Assembly: GCA_964415465.1 (NCBI GenBank)
Contig: CAYQAL010000001.1
Span: 62,001-126,000, forward strand
From: JAGOTP01 sp964415465
GTDB taxonomy: Bacteria; Patescibacteriota; Patescibacteriia; 2-12-FULL-60-25
Direction of reading: 5' to 3'
DNA length: 64,000 bases
Both the position numbers and the translations under genes were made by a program. Under the pieces are notes generated by a model. The model was not told the DNA's origin. It was given only the letters and a program-made list of their open reading frames with translations, and did not search any database. This document shows, piece by piece, positions 50,769 to 58,912 of this stretch (position 1 is its first letter; every line of letters begins with the position of its first letter).

Positions 50769-50841
50769 GGGGCTGTAGCTCAGCGGGTAGAGCAGGGAAT
50801 TTAAAATTCCTAGGTCGCCGGTTCGAATCCGGTCAGTTCCA
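50769..50841 (+). tRNA. Unusual tRNA, anticodon UAA with short variable loop
   Basis: A regular 73-nt cloverleaf: acceptor GGGGCTG/CAGTTCC with two G-T pairs, D stem GCTC/GAGC, anticodon stem GGGAA/TTCCT, loop TTTAAAA, variable loop AGGTC and T arm GCCGG-TTCGAAT-CCGGT. Anticodon UAA should read the Leu codon UUA, but tRNA-Leu normally has a long variable arm. The 3' end reads ACCG, so CCA is not encoded. Structure is clear; amino acid identity is not. Confidence 0.75.
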
Positions 50842-50885
50842 CCGTCCGATGTTAGTCGCGAATCCCCCTAACGCGCATTTGGACA

Positions 50886-50910
50886 ACGCAGGGTGCTCGT
50901 GACCCTGCGT
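50886..50910 (+). other. Hairpin between the two unusual tRNAs
   Basis: 9-bp perfect stem ACGCAGGGT/ACCCTGCGT with a 7-nt loop; a processing signal or partial terminator. Confidence 0.45.
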
Positions 50911-50912
50911 CT

Positions 50913-50984
50913 GGGGTAGTAGCTCAATGGCAGAGCGCCCGGGTTTAGCCCCGGGAGGTGAGGGTTCGAATCCCTTCTGTTCCA
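50913..50984 (+). tRNA. Unusual tRNA-like gene with abnormal anticodon arm
   Basis: 72-nt cloverleaf: acceptor GGGGTAG/CTGTTCC, D stem GCTC/GAGC, T arm GAGGG-TTCGAAT-CCCTT. The anticodon arm of 18 nt pairs as CCCGG/CCGGG with an 8-nt loop (GTTTAGCC), or as 6 bp with a 6-nt loop. A 7-nt loop is possible only with a C-C mismatch, when the anticodon would be UUA. No CCA is encoded. It might be a decayed gene, a frameshifting tRNA or a tRNA mimic. Confidence 0.55.
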
Positions 50985-51002
50985 CAAAGAAATGTCTCTT
51001 TG

Positions 51003-51050
51003 AGAGGCTCGATTGGTCACGCTGACCGGTCGGGCCTCTTCCTATTTTAA
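51003..51050 (+). terminator. Terminator of the tRNA pair
   Basis: AGAGGC/GCCTCT, then GGTCA/TGACC inside, followed by TCCTATTTT; just upstream of tyrS. Confidence 0.75.
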
Positions 51051-51075
51051 GCCAAAATCCGTAAGATGGGCCGGT

Positions 51076-52287
51076 ATGTCTACGCCTATTGTTGATCCCC
51101 AGAAATTGGACTGGCTGTTGAATCACGGAGTGGAAGAGATCCTTCCTTCAAAAGAGGCTTTTCGTGAAAAACTGCTCCGTGGAGAGCGTATTCGTTTGTA
51201 TTACGGCATCGATCCAACGGGGCCAACCATTCATATCGGTCATTTGATTCCACTCATGAAAGTGGCGGAACTTCAGGAACTTGGACATGAAATTATTATT
51301 CTGATTGGAGATTTTACCGGCATGATCGGCGATCCAACGGATAAAGGAGCCACACGTAAGCAATTAACGCGTGAGCAGGTCTTGGAAAATTGCCGACTGT
51401 ATAAGGAACAGATTGGACACATTATTAAATTCGATGGGCCAAACGCAGCCCAGCTCCGGTTCAATAGTGATTGGCTCGCGAAACTCACGTTCGCAGAGGT
51501 CATTGAATTATCAGCCCACTTCACGGTTCAGCAAATGATTGAGCGCGACATGTTCGAAAAGCGTATCGCGGAGGGTAAGCCAGTCCATCTACATGAATTC
51601 TTTTACCCGCTCATGCAGGGCTACGATTCCGTTGCCTTGGATGTAGATCTGGAAGTTGGTGGAAACGACCAGACGTTCAACATGTTGGCTGGACGCACGC
51701 TGTTGCGTGAAATGAAGAGTAAAGAAAAGTTCGTGATGCGCTGTCGTTTGCTGACCGATCCAACCGGAAAAAAGATGGGAAAGTCAGAAGGGAACATGAT
51801 TGCGCTTACTGATAGTCCAACGGATGCGTACGGAAAAATTATGAGCTGGACCGACGGAATGATTATTCCGGGTTTTGAGATTTTGACGAAGTTATCTCAG
51901 GCGGAGGTTGATGCACGCAAGGCGCGGATCGAAGCGGGCGAAAATCCAATGGTCTTTAAGCGTGAATTGGCGGAACTCGTCGTTGCATGGGCGTTTAGTC
52001 CAGAAGGGGCAAGGCAAGCGGCCGAGCACTTCACACAAGTTCACCAGCAGGGAGAGCGACCAGAAGAAATGGCGGAAGTGAAGCTCGAAGAAGCCGAACT
52101 GCCTATTTTGGACCTGCTTGTTCGTGCGAATATCGTTCCGTCCAAGAGTGAAGCGCGCCGCCAAGTGGAACAGAAGGCCGTGCGTGTCGATGATGTCGTG
52201 ATCGAGGATATTAATGCCACGATTGCGCTTCATGATGGGTTGGTTATTCAAAAGGGTAAGCGCTCGTTTGTGAAGATTGTAAAATAA
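51076..52287 (+). CDS. tyrS: Tyrosyl-tRNA synthetase
   Basis: 403 residues from the ATG at 51076 (a longer frame is open upstream into the terminator). HIGH at 53-56 is exact, KMGKS (about 235) stands for KMSKS, and GGNDQTFNMLAGR is the family pattern. A C-terminal S4 RNA-binding domain (about 338-400) is present. TAAGAT lies close to the ATG. argS begins one base after the stop codon. Confidence 0.95.
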   Translation: MSTPIVDPQKLDWLLNHGVEEILPSKEAFREKLLRGERIRLYYGIDPTGPTIHIGHLIPLMKVAELQELGHEIIILIGDFTGMIGDPTDKGATRKQLTREQVLENCRLYKEQIGHIIKFDGPNAAQLRFNSDWLAKLTFAEVIELSAHFTVQQMIERDMFEKRIAEGKPVHLHEFFYPLMQGYDSVALDVDLEVGGNDQTFNMLAGRTLLREMKSKEKFVMRCRLLTDPTGKKMGKSEGNMIALTDSPTDAYGKIMSWTDGMIIPGFEILTKLSQAEVDARKARIEAGENPMVFKRELAELVVAWAFSPEGARQAAEHFTQVHQQGERPEEMAEVKLEEAELPILDLLVRANIVPSKSEARRQVEQKAVRVDDVVIEDINATIALHDGLVIQKGKRSFVKIVK

Positions 52288-52288
52288 T

Positions 52289-54055
52289 ATGAGCGCGTTG
52301 TACGCCTGGAATGAGTGGTCCGCAGCACTCGCAAAGCGAATCTCGGATCTGCTTGGAACAACAGTAGAAGCGCGAGATATTACCCGACCGCAAGATGCGA
52401 ACTGGGGCGAGTTATCGTTTGCGTGTTTTAAATATGCGAAGGCGCAAGGGAAGAATCCGGCAGAGCTCGCAACCTTCATCGCCACTCAGTTGAAAGAAGG
52501 CTTGCCATGGATCGAAGAAGCGACGGCGATGGGTCCGTACGTCAACGTAAAGCTTGTGACGGCCGCAGCGGTCGAGCGAGTGATTCAAGATGTGGAGACG
52601 TACGGCAAGAACTACGGAGTGGTTCCGCCAACCGGCGAGAAGCCGATCGTGTTTGAATACGCAAACCCAAATACGCACAAAGAAGTACACATTGGACACT
52701 TGCGTAACTTTACGTTGGGCGCGGCTGTGCAACGTGTCATGAAAGCGGCTGGTAGCTCCGTCATTCCCGTGAGTTATGTCAATGATGTTGGAACCAACGT
52801 TGGAAAGTGTTTGTGGCAGCTCGTGCGAACGCAGGGCTATGTCGTGAAGGAGTTGAATGAAGCGCAGGCAGAAGCGGTGCTTCAAGCTGTTCCAGAAGAC
52901 AAGCGGACGGGAAAATACCTTGGCCAGATTTACACGGAAGCAACCGCGCTAGCAGAAGATGAAGCGAATACACCCGAAATTTCGTACGTGCAGACCCAGC
53001 TTGAGGCACATCATCCAGCGTGGGAGCGACTGTGGCGCGTGACGCGCGACTGGTGTATTGACGAGCTTCATCGCATTTTTGCTGATCTTGGCGTTCAGAT
53101 CGAGCGTCAATATTTGGAATCAACCTACCTCGATGAAAGCAGCCGGTTGGTGGATGAACTCTTGAAAACAGGGGTTGCCAAGGAGAGTCAGGGCGCTGTC
53201 ATCGTCGACATGGAAGACAAGAAGCTAGGCGTGCTCGTGATGCGCAAGAGTGATGGAACGCTGCTGTACGCTGGAAAAGACTTAGCGCTGATGGATCAAA
53301 AGCTTCGAGACTACCCAGAAGCGAGTGCACTCGAAATGGTCGTTGATATTCGTCAGGTACCATATTTCCGTCAGTTGAATGAGGTCATGCAGCGTCGTGG
53401 GTTCCCCGTTCCGATTGAGTCGTTTGGCTACGAGCTTGTGCGTTTGCCAGAAGGGGCCATGAGTAGTCGTAAAGGAACGATCGTGACGTATCAGGGGTTG
53501 CGTGATGCTGTGTACGCGTATGCGGAAGAAGGGGTGCGTACGCGCCATGCGGATTGGACGACGGAACAGGTTCAGCAAACGGCTGACCATTTGGCCAAAG
53601 CGGGGTTGATCTTCGGTATGTTGAAGCAAGACAACGACAAGACGATCGTCTTCGATATGAAGGAGGCGCTGTCGTTTGATGGAGCAACGGGTCCGTACTG
53701 TCAGTACGCGATTGTGCGCCTGTCTTCGATTTTGCGGAAGGCGGCGACGAAGGGCCTTCAGCCTTCGACAACAACATCAGCGGCTTTCAGTCATCCCTCA
53801 GAGAAAGCGCTCGCGTTGGCATTGGCTGCTTTCCCTTCGCTGATTCAATTAGCTGGACGGGACCAGCGTCCGTCGGTGATCGCGCAATGGTGTGTTGAGA
53901 CAGCGCAGCTTGTGAACGCCTTCTACCGCGATGTTCCGGTCTTGGATGCGACGCAGGGAGAGGCGGAAGCGCGTCTTCGCTTCGCTCAAACGGCAAAACA
54001 GGTGCTCATGCAGGGTCTTGCGCTTCTTGGCATCCCGACCCCAGAAGAAATGTAA
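52289..54055 (+). CDS. argS: Arginyl-tRNA synthetase
   Basis: 588 residues. HIGH (134-137) in HKEVHIGHLRN, with the MSSRKGT form of KMSKS (about 391-397) common in ArgS. An N-terminal additional domain (about 1-115) and the DALR anticodon-binding domain at the C-terminus (about 460-588) are complete. It is directly downstream of tyrS and is followed by a terminator. Confidence 0.96.
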   Translation: MSALYAWNEWSAALAKRISDLLGTTVEARDITRPQDANWGELSFACFKYAKAQGKNPAELATFIATQLKEGLPWIEEATAMGPYVNVKLVTAAAVERVIQDVETYGKNYGVVPPTGEKPIVFEYANPNTHKEVHIGHLRNFTLGAAVQRVMKAAGSSVIPVSYVNDVGTNVGKCLWQLVRTQGYVVKELNEAQAEAVLQAVPEDKRTGKYLGQIYTEATALAEDEANTPEISYVQTQLEAHHPAWERLWRVTRDWCIDELHRIFADLGVQIERQYLESTYLDESSRLVDELLKTGVAKESQGAVIVDMEDKKLGVLVMRKSDGTLLYAGKDLALMDQKLRDYPEASALEMVVDIRQVPYFRQLNEVMQRRGFPVPIESFGYELVRLPEGAMSSRKGTIVTYQGLRDAVYAYAEEGVRTRHADWTTEQVQQTADHLAKAGLIFGMLKQDNDKTIVFDMKEALSFDGATGPYCQYAIVRLSSILRKAATKGLQPSTTTSAAFSHPSEKALALALAAFPSLIQLAGRDQRPSVIAQWCVETAQLVNAFYRDVPVLDATQGEAEARLRFAQTAKQVLMQGLALLGIPTPEEM

Positions 54056-54077
54056 GGAAAAAGCAATCCCTCTGTGT

Positions 54078-54103
54078 AAAACTCGGCTTCGCGGCCGAGT
54101 TTT
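54078..54103 (+). terminator. Terminator after argS
   Basis: 10-bp perfect stem AAAACTCGGC/GCCGAGTTTT with a 6-nt loop. Confidence 0.93.
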
Positions 54104-54148
54104 ATATGGTATCATCGGCACAATAAAGAACTTTGACCTGATCTGACT

Positions 54149-54586
54149 ATGTTTGGCACGAAACCGAATGACGGAGGAGTCTTCACGGTGGGAAAAAGTG
54201 ATGGGGATCATTTGTCGGCCACGCTCATTGCTCGCGGTGTTCGGGTTGAAGGAGAATTTACGAGCCAAGGCGATGTCGCGATCGAAGGAGAGGTCTCCGG
54301 TACATTGAGTTGTTCCGGGGCGCTGACGGTTGGCGTCGAGGCAAAAATTAAAGCAGATATCAAGGCGAACGACGTGGTGATTGCGGGAATCGTTGAGGGA
54401 AATATCACAGCCGCGCGTCGACTGGAGCTGAAATCAGGTGCACGCATTACGGGTGATGTGACGTGTGAGGTGATCGTGGTGGAAGGCGGTGCATCCTTAA
54501 ATGGAAAAGTTTCTTCTGGAAAGCGGTTAGTGGAAGTGCAGTCGCCGAACAGTAAGCGCCCAGAACGCGCTTCAGCGACTGCCTAA
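54149..54586 (+). CDS. Bactofilin (polymer-forming cytoskeletal protein)
   Basis: 145 residues. A flexible N-terminus, then a right-handed beta-helix of short repeats (about 28-125; for example VRVEGEFTSQGDVAIEGEVSG, cited only as its first turn), then a disordered Ser/Arg tail. Bactofilins assemble into non-polar filaments without nucleotide and often position peptidoglycan enzymes. It is 15 nt upstream of the lipid-kinase-like gene. Confidence 0.92.
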   Translation: MFGTKPNDGGVFTVGKSDGDHLSATLIARGVRVEGEFTSQGDVAIEGEVSGTLSCSGALTVGVEAKIKADIKANDVVIAGIVEGNITAARRLELKSGARITGDVTCEVIVVEGGASLNGKVSSGKRLVEVQSPNSKRPERASATA

Positions 54587-54601
54587 GGCGAGCGCCGAGG
54601 T

Positions 54602-55390
54602 ATGAACCCGGCGTACTCCTACGTCTACGATGAAACAGCCGCGTTGCCACGCTACGCAACGGAGCTGGGTCGTATTGAAACGGAAGCGAGTCGTTGCGGG
54701 ATTAATGGACGCATTGCGCGCTTAGGGGTCTTTCGCCAACCAAAAAAAGTCATCGAAGAGGCCGTAAACTATGGGGCGAAAACAATTGTGTTCGTTGGGA
54801 CAGATCAAGCAGTCTATCACCATTTGGGCGCGTTGATTGAGTTGGACGTGACGATCGCTTTTTTGCCACTCGAAGCGAATAGCGGCCTTGGTTGGGCGCT
54901 CGGCGTTCCGACCGGGGCGAAGGGTGTTGAGATCATCGCTGGTCGACTGACAGAGACGATCGATGTCGGCTACTTGCAGGGCCAGCCTTTTTTAACAGAG
55001 ATTTCGTTGCCGAACACGCCGGCAGCCATCGAAGTTGATAAAAAATACCGAGTGAGCCCAGCGCAGCGCGGGTCGATTGCGATTCGGAATATTGGATCGC
55101 TCTACTGTTCCTCAAAAACGATTGCTGTGCCGACGGACGGCGTTCTTGAAGTCGTCCTTCAATCCGAGATGAAGAAGCAGGGGATTCGCAACTTTTTTCG
55201 CTCGGAGCTCGTTGAAACCAAGCTTTTACTCAAAGAGGGAACGGTGGTCTGCAAAGACGGCGTGCATGGGTTTGTAGATGGGACAGGGAATTTGTCAGGG
55301 ACGAGCCTCCATTTTTCAATAAAACCAAAAGCAGCACGCATTATTATTGGCCGTAACTGTCAGTGGCGAAAGAATACAGAGGAGCGTTGA
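54602..55390 (+). CDS. Diacylglycerol kinase-like protein with altered active site
   Basis: 262 residues, about 40 fewer than YegS/DgkB. The fold is suggested by KTIVFVGTDQAVYHHLGAL, followed by IAFLPLEANSGLGWALGVP, which aligns with the IPLGTGNDFARALGIP of lipid kinases, and by the C-terminal beta sandwich. But GGDGT, which binds ATP, reads VGTDQ, and the GTGND reads EANSG. Activity is doubtful. A lipid- or nucleotide-binding role remains possible. It is in one unit with the bactofilin gene. Confidence 0.6.
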   Translation: MNPAYSYVYDETAALPRYATELGRIETEASRCGINGRIARLGVFRQPKKVIEEAVNYGAKTIVFVGTDQAVYHHLGALIELDVTIAFLPLEANSGLGWALGVPTGAKGVEIIAGRLTETIDVGYLQGQPFLTEISLPNTPAAIEVDKKYRVSPAQRGSIAIRNIGSLYCSSKTIAVPTDGVLEVVLQSEMKKQGIRNFFRSELVETKLLLKEGTVVCKDGVHGFVDGTGNLSGTSLHFSIKPKAARIIIGRNCQWRKNTEER

Positions 55391-55467
55391 CGGTTGGTGT
55401 CAAATCTTGCCTAATACCCCTGTTCCAAGCCGCTGGGGTTTTGGGATCTCTGGAGGTAATACCGCCG

Positions 55468-55782
55468 ATGCCGTCGAAACTCGCCTTGTGCGCCTTCGTG
55501 CTTTGCTGCGATCACGAGCTGCCCCGACAGGCGCTGCTCACTGATCACGGCCTGTCCATTCAGCCGCCGACTCGACGATCGTCGGGTTCGGATCCGCTTC
55601 GTCCACCGTTCGAACGAGTGACGATGCGCTGCTGGGCTGTCTGCTCGCACAGTGGATCGTGTGGATGCGGCTGCCGTGTGCCGATCTTCGGTCACGGTCG
55701 CCACCCTGATCAGTACCAGCCGGCGCGCGACCCGCGCTTCCTGCCGCGGATCATCGTCGCTCCCCACCGCCTCGCTGCCTGA
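55468..55782 (+). CDS. 104-residue Cys-rich high-GC protein
   Basis: Starts with ATG at 55468 after the Shine-Dalgarno TCTGGAGGTAA; the frame is open to 55363, but that part overlaps the previous gene. It has ten Cys, four of them in the compact CSHSGSCGCGC near residues 70-80, plus several His: a possible zinc- or metal-binding knuckle. The N-terminus is hydrophobic with CAFVLCC, and the C-terminus is Pro/Arg-rich. I do not recognise it. Third codon positions are rich in G and C. A 12-bp hairpin (55820-55857) ends it. It lies between the lipid-kinase-like gene and tRNA-Leu. Confidence 0.55.
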   Translation: MPSKLALCAFVLCCDHELPRQALLTDHGLSIQPPTRRSSGSDPLRPPFERVTMRCWAVCSHSGSCGCGCRVPIFGHGRHPDQYQPARDPRFLPRIIVAPHRLAA

Positions 55783-55819
55783 TCACGGTGGTGCGAGGCG
55801 TTCTACGCCCGCACCCGAC

Positions 55820-55857
55820 GTGCTCGCCCCCTCGGCAGCCCACTCGGGGGCGGGCAC
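55820..55857 (+). terminator. Long GC-rich hairpin after the Cys-rich gene
   Basis: 12-bp stem GTGCTCGCCCCC/GGGGGCGGGCAC with one G-T pair and a 14-nt loop, then TTCGTT. Same style as the hairpins that end the other high-GC units. Confidence 0.75.
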
Positions 55858-55861
55858 TTCG

Positions 55862-55890
55862 TTGACCATTTTGAATACATCCGATAGGAT
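55862..55890 (+). promoter_or_regulatory. Promoter of tRNA-Leu
   Basis: -35 TTGACC, 17-bp spacer, -10 TAGGAT; the box and what follows (TAGGATACGGCCAC) also occur before tRNA-fMet. Confidence 0.75.
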
Positions 55891-55912
55891 ACGGCCACAT
55901 CGAAAGATTTTT

Positions 55913-55999
55913 GGGCAAGTGGCGAAATTGGCAGACGCACTACCTTGAGGTGGTAGCACCCGCAAGGGTATGAGAGTTCAAGTCTCTCCTTGCCCACCA
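55913..55999 (+). tRNA. tRNA-Leu (anticodon GAG)
   Basis: Class II tRNA with a long variable arm: acceptor GGGCAAG/CTTGCCC, anticodon stem CTACC/GGTAG with loop TTGAGGT (GAG), variable arm with CACCCGCAAGGGT, discriminator A and encoded CCA. Confidence 0.95.
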
Positions 56000-56000
56000 T

Positions 56001-56046
56001 GAAAACATTCCCTATACCGCGCGGTACTGGGGATGTTTTCTTTTTT
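56001..56046 (+). terminator. Terminator after tRNA-Leu
   Basis: 12-bp stem GAAAACATTCCC/GGGGATGTTTTC (one G-T pair) with an inner palindrome TACCGCGCGGTA, then six T residues. Confidence 0.93.
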
Positions 56047-56091
56047 GGCTCTCTTTACGCTCTGATTCACCCTCGTTATAGTGCCAGAACT

Positions 56092-57411
56092 ATGTCTCAG
56101 TCGATTCGCGATTTCGGATCTTTGGTGGGTCAGACGGTTGAAGTACAGGGGTGGGCCTATAACGTCCGTTCCAGCGGCTCGATCGCTTTTTTGCAATTGC
56201 GTGATGGGTCGGGCTTTACGCAGGCGGTTGTGGCCAAACAATCGATCGATGAGGCTTCGTGGCAAGCGGCGGTTGATACAACGATCGAATCATCCGTCAT
56301 TGTAGAAGGGACGGTGACAAAACACCCAAAACAAGAAAACGTCTACGAATTGCAAGCAACGAAAGTGACACTTCTTCACAAGTCGGACGAATATCCGATT
56401 GGAAAAAAAGAGCACGGACCAGATTTCTTGTTCGACAATCGCGATTTGTACCTGCGTTCCAAAACCCCGTGGGCCGTGTTACGTATCCGTGATCGTGTGT
56501 TCTTTTCGATCGAACAATTCTTCCATGAGGAAGGGTTCATCCGTTTTGATACGCCAATCATTCAGCCGACGAGTTGTGAAGATACAACGCAGCTCTTCAC
56601 CGTGAACTACTACGACACACCCGCCTATCTTTCCCAGTCTGGTCAGCTCTACAGTGAAGCGGGGATTATGGGCTTCGGAAAGGTCTATGATTTTGGTCCG
56701 GTCTTCCGTGCGGAAAAGAGTAAAACGCGTCACCACTTGTCTGAGCTGTGGATGATGGATGCAGAAATGGCCTTCCATGACCAAGCGATGAACATGGCTG
56801 TGCAGGAACGGATGGTGAAACGCATTGTCAAAGACGTTCTTGAGCAGTGCCAAGAAGAGCTTAAGATTTTAGAACGTGACACGACGATTTTGCAGCGTCT
56901 TGTAAATGAACCGTTCGTCCACCTTAAGCACATGGAGGCGAAGCGGATCTTGAAAGAAGAGGGTCTGATTACCAAAGAGGTCTACGACGACAGTTACTGG
57001 TACGACGACATGTCGACGGAAGAAGAGATCGCGCTTGGGAACAAGTATCAGCTCCCGATTTTTATTGAAGATTATCCAGCCGAAGTAAAAGCCTTCTACA
57101 TGAAGCGCTTTACGGACGAAGGTGGCCGCCTCCGCGCGCGTTGTGCGGACTTGATTGCACCAGAAGAAGGCCGCGAAATTATCGGCGGCAGTCAGCGTGA
57201 AGAAAGCTACGAGAAGCTGAAGCAAGAAATTCTCGACCATCACTACCCGCTCGAAAAATACGAATGGTACTTGAACACGCGTAAGTACGGAACGGTTCCT
57301 CACGCCGGTTTCGGTATCGGTCTCGAGCGTACCGTCCGCTGGATCTGCGGCGTTCACCACATTCGCGAAACAATCGCCTTCCCAAGAATGCTGAACCGGA
57401 TGGAGCCGTAA
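56092..57411 (+). CDS. asnS: Asparaginyl-tRNA synthetase
   Basis: 439 residues from the ATG at 56092, chosen because the longer frame includes the tRNA-Leu terminator. N-terminal OB fold (about 1-105), then the class II core: motif 2 FRAEKSKTRHHLSE and motif 3 GIGLERTVRW. EKSKTRHHLSELWMMDAEMAF-type spacing is that of AsnS rather than AspS. Presence of AsnS means Asn-tRNA is made directly rather than through GatCAB. TATAGT lies about 10 nt before the ATG. Confidence 0.94.
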   Translation: MSQSIRDFGSLVGQTVEVQGWAYNVRSSGSIAFLQLRDGSGFTQAVVAKQSIDEASWQAAVDTTIESSVIVEGTVTKHPKQENVYELQATKVTLLHKSDEYPIGKKEHGPDFLFDNRDLYLRSKTPWAVLRIRDRVFFSIEQFFHEEGFIRFDTPIIQPTSCEDTTQLFTVNYYDTPAYLSQSGQLYSEAGIMGFGKVYDFGPVFRAEKSKTRHHLSELWMMDAEMAFHDQAMNMAVQERMVKRIVKDVLEQCQEELKILERDTTILQRLVNEPFVHLKHMEAKRILKEEGLITKEVYDDSYWYDDMSTEEEIALGNKYQLPIFIEDYPAEVKAFYMKRFTDEGGRLRARCADLIAPEEGREIIGGSQREESYEKLKQEILDHHYPLEKYEWYLNTRKYGTVPHAGFGIGLERTVRWICGVHHIRETIAFPRMLNRMEP

Positions 57412-57423
57412 ACACAAAAAATA

Positions 57424-57550
57424 TTTCTGGTTGGCGAGAGCGTATTTCTCGTAGGAGACATTGTGCGAGCGACGGCGAGTACATAAGTGAGACGCGAGCA
57501 CGCAAGCGAGCGGTCTCCGGAGAGAAATATGTCGAGTCAGCCAGAAATGC
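57424..57550 (+). other. Structured intergenic element
   Basis: About 125 nt can fold into one long arm of three stems: a 13-bp outer one (around ATTTCTGGTTGGC and GTCAGCCAGAAAT), an 11-bp one (GCGTATTTCTC/GAGAAATATGT) and GGAGAC/GTCTCC, closing a loop rich in GCGAGC. It may be a small RNA or a large terminator of asnS. No family recognised. Confidence 0.45.
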
Positions 57551-57565
57551 TACACTAGACGCCGT

Positions 57566-58582
57566 ATGCTTCCAAAGGGTCCGATGTCTTGTTTGGCTGT
57601 TCTCGCCATTCCGGTGGCGCTGGTTTTACTGGTCGTTGTGTTGGGCGGTTACTTGTTGAAATTTCTTTCTTCCTCGGATTCACCCTCATCCGCGCCAGCA
57701 GCAAATACAACATCGACTCAATCAACTGAGCAGACGCCAGCTCCATCTCTCGCTTCACGTTTACCATCAGCTGTTCCAGGGACAACCACGTTTCTGGTGG
57801 CGACGGTTTCAAGTGATGTAGCAAAAGAAGAGCTCTACTCGGTTGATGCGGCTGGTCAGGCGACGCGTATAGAGGCGCCTCAAGGGTTTCGACCAGAGCA
57901 GTGGAAGACGGCGGGTATTACCCTTATGCCGCCACTTGAATCTGTCACGGGCTCACCTTGGCGCGTAACAGGGGAGGGTTGGAATGTTCCCCTCCGCACG
58001 CGAAGCGGCTCGGTTTGGCAGGACCCAGTTATTCTTGGGTTGTTTTCAAGTGGTCGGCTAGCGGTTGTAGCCTACCGTAATCAGCGCGCGCTCTTATCGG
58101 TGAGCAAAGCGGGCGATATTCAAGTAGTTGAGGTTCTAGACGATGCACTTAGCCCGCTTACGGCAGAGGGGAGCTTCGCTTGGTTTGTGCGCGCGCCTCA
58201 GTTAGCAGATGTGTCGTTAGAAGCGTTGCCACAAGGCCCAAGTGAGCTTGTGCGCATCTCTGAGCGTGGAACAAGTTCTACCGTGGCTCAAGATCCAGGA
58301 TTGATTTTAGAGCTCGTGCCTGGTCCTACGGGATCTTCGTTGGCCTATCTTTCGTCAGATGGATCGCTGGTTCTTTTGAAAGGCGACAAACTCCACACGC
58401 CGTTGAAAGGGGTCCGTCCTCAGGTGTGGCTCGACGATCGCTACCTCCTCGTGTCGGATGGAAAGGGTCTCGGATGGGTGGATAGTGAAGAACCAGAACG
58501 AGTTGGATTCATCACAGAATTCAAGCAATTTATTCGCGGAGCTACCGTATCCACGGCTTCTTCGCGACCTGTGGTAAACTAG
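57566..58582 (+). CDS. Membrane-anchored protein, possible beta-propeller
   Basis: 338 residues. One N-terminal membrane segment (about 9-33), a Ser/Thr/Pro-rich linker (34-65), then an extracytoplasmic beta-rich domain with repeated LA/VxxR and YLSSDGSLVLLKGD-like strands. No family recognised. An extended -10 (TGCTACACT) lies 9 nt before the ATG. The next gene starts 6 nt after its stop. Confidence 0.6.
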   Translation: MLPKGPMSCLAVLAIPVALVLLVVVLGGYLLKFLSSSDSPSSAPAANTTSTQSTEQTPAPSLASRLPSAVPGTTTFLVATVSSDVAKEELYSVDAAGQATRIEAPQGFRPEQWKTAGITLMPPLESVTGSPWRVTGEGWNVPLRTRSGSVWQDPVILGLFSSGRLAVVAYRNQRALLSVSKAGDIQVVEVLDDALSPLTAEGSFAWFVRAPQLADVSLEALPQGPSELVRISERGTSSTVAQDPGLILELVPGPTGSSLAYLSSDGSLVLLKGDKLHTPLKGVRPQVWLDDRYLLVSDGKGLGWVDSEEPERVGFITEFKQFIRGATVSTASSRPVVN

Positions 58583-58588
58583 CACTAT

Positions 58589-58846
58589 ATGCCTCCTGCT
58601 TCTTCGTCCCTTCGTACTGGCTGGATTACGGTTTGGATCGCTCTTGGCGTGATCGCGCTCATGTTGTTTGTTGCGTTGCCAATCGCTGTTACGCGTCGTG
58701 CTAGCGCTGAATTTGCTCGCTACCAAGCGTGTCTGGAGCCAACCCGAAACCAGGATTGTCGCCCCTCGATTGTGTGGTACATGAATGGCTGGAGCTTGGA
58801 AGCCACGAGCTCGACCCAGTCCATCCCGCTTACACCCACCAACTAA
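58589..58846 (+). CDS. Small single-pass membrane protein
   Basis: 85 residues with one membrane segment (about 10-32) and an outer part with two Cys (YQACLEPTRNQDCRP) that could be disulfide bonded. Function unknown. Upstream TGGTAAACT is an extended -10 overlapping the end of the previous gene. Confidence 0.6.
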   Translation: MPPASSSLRTGWITVWIALGVIALMLFVALPIAVTRRASAEFARYQACLEPTRNQDCRPSIVWYMNGWSLEATSSTQSIPLTPTN

Positions 58847-58912
58847 GCCTTATCATTGCTCTGCCTACGCCCGTATGGTGAGATACGGGAACACTCTTTA
58901 GTCTTCATTTTT

